In this document: one piece after another, positions 5,914 to 6,320 of the stretch
Position numbering within the stretch: the first letter of the stretch is position 1
Layout: the number at the start of each line of letters is the position of its first letter
Origin: Candidatus Parvarchaeota archaeon
GTDB taxonomy: Archaea; Nanobdellota; Nanobdellia; Parvarchaeales; Parvarchaeaceae
Direction of reading: 5' to 3'
Assembly: GCA_030044235.1 (NCBI GenBank)
Contig: JASHWD010000095.1
Span: 1-6,320 of the forward strand
DNA length: 6,320 bases
Translations under genes and position numbers: made by a program
The notes under the pieces: model-generated
Told to the model about the DNA's origin: nothing
Database searches by the model: none
The model's input: the letters and a program-made list of their open reading frames with translations, nothing else

Positions 5914-5919
5914 TTTTTT
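5914..5919 (+). terminator. T6 tract after the DUF6899-like gene pair
   Basis: Six T residues start 13 bases after the stop at 5901 with no GC-rich hairpin, the form of a typical archaeal intrinsic terminator. It lies in the 88-base gap between convergent genes. No equally clear T-run is seen on the minus strand for the gene ending at 5990. Confidence 0.5.
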
Positions 5920-5989
5920 AGCTTTCTACCTGGCATCAAAATAATTAAAGACTATAAAGATAAGTAAGCCATTTATTTAAAATAAAGCT

Positions 5990-6320
5990 TTAACGCTGCT
6001 TAATTATTTTGTAATGTAACTGGAGACAACCTTGACCAAACTTTTTAATTCCAATTAACTTTAACTTAGATTCGAAGTCAAAGTCATCAAAAAGTTTTAT
6101 CCCTCTTCCGAGAATGAACGGTATAACATCTAAGTATAATTCATCAACTAAATTATTTTTAATAAAAATAGAATTTATCTTCGAACCGCCCGCAACAAAT
6201 ACCTGCTTAAAACCTTTTCTTTCAAGCAAATTCAAAACGCCTTTTGGAGAACCAGATGTGAATAATACATCATTTGGCCACGCGTTTTTTATTTTTCTGC
6301 TCGTCATTACTACATTTAGT
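5990..6320 (-). CDS. RibD C-terminal/dihydrofolate reductase-like protein, start beyond the right edge
   Basis: The frame on the minus strand ends at the TAA at 5992-5990 and stays open to the window edge. Four codons upstream of the ATG at 6307 read LNVV in frame, making VVMTSRKIKNAWPNDVLF, which fits the interior of the RibD_C fold (strand, SR-K, WPN) better than a true start. The real start is therefore probably outside the window. Diagnostic motifs are VFVAGGSKINSIF (the GG dinucleotide-binding turn of the DHFR-like fold) and LVDELYLDVIPFILGRGIKLF, nearly a signature of the RibD C-terminal domain. The fold reduces substrates with NADPH: pyrimidine reduction in riboflavin synthesis, or dihydrofolate and unassigned substrates in stand-alone members. 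Visible length is 109 residues against a usual 175-220, so about half is missing. It faces the genes to its left. No partner gene of riboflavin or folate synthesis is in the window. Confidence 0.85.
   Translation of the reverse strand, partial: LNVVMTSRKIKNAWPNDVLFTSGSPKGVLNLLERKGFKQVFVAGGSKINSIFIKNNLVDELYLDVIPFILGRGIKLFDDFDFESKLKLIGIKKFGQGCLQLHYKIIKQR

Noticed and set aside
5921..5989. Possible RNA gene or attachment site in the convergent gap
   Set aside because: Only AT-rich sequence is seen, with no cloverleaf, no paired stem of useful length and no duplicated core.
5990..6307. The minus-strand ATG at 6307 as a genuine start of a short 105-residue protein
   Set aside because: The frame continues in the upstream direction with LNVV, matching the interior of the RibD_C/DHFR-like fold, so the gene is cut by the window edge rather than truncated in nature.

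Overview
This window is most likely chromosomal DNA of an AT-rich archaeon, plausibly a small-genome DPANN-type lineage. The decisive gene is an archaeal-type DnaG primase (2725-3921), a 398-residue protein with a Toprim core and the archaeal N- and C-terminal domains. Other signs agree: TATA-like boxes lie about 25-29 bases upstream of several start codons, most genes lack a Shine-Dalgarno (the pattern of leaderless transcripts), isoleucine is often ATA, and arginine is mostly AGA/AGG. The lineage is an inference; there is no rRNA or tRNA here to place it.

Layout from left to right: an unrecognised gene runs off the left edge on the minus strand (1-272). It shares a 120-base divergent promoter region with a plus-strand gene for a coiled-coil protein with a C-terminal phosphoribosyltransferase domain (393-1280). 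A 138-base gap follows, holding a TATA box flanked by two copies of TATTAATAGT. Next is an unrecognised 385-residue protein (1419-2576) whose spaced motifs faintly recall a protein-kinase-like or SelO-like fold. A 148-base gap with a small inverted repeat and the window's only strong Shine-Dalgarno leads into dnaG. After 14 bases comes a DHH/DHHA1 phosphoesterase of the RecJ/NrnA type (3936-4973). A leaderless-looking promoter then drives a two-gene unit: a DUF6899-like protein (5012-5629) and an unrecognised 90-residue protein (5629-5901), whose start overlaps the preceding stop in TAATG. A T6 tract follows. On the minus strand, a RibD C-terminal/dihydrofolate-reductase-like gene (5990-6320) enters from the right edge and converges on that unit.

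The DnaG and DHH genes form a plausible nucleic-acid metabolism pair: DnaG primes DNA or serves the archaeal exosome, and the DHH enzyme degrades short RNA/DNA or nucleotides. The coiled-coil PRTase and the possible kinase-like protein are separate transcription units that share a palindromic AT motif, so joint regulation is possible but unproven. The DUF6899-like/90-residue pair is tightly coupled and its function is unknown. I see no mobile element, CRISPR array, tRNA or rRNA, and no clear defence system. The best candidates for something new are the 385-residue protein, the coiled-coil PRTase and the DUF6899-like pair.
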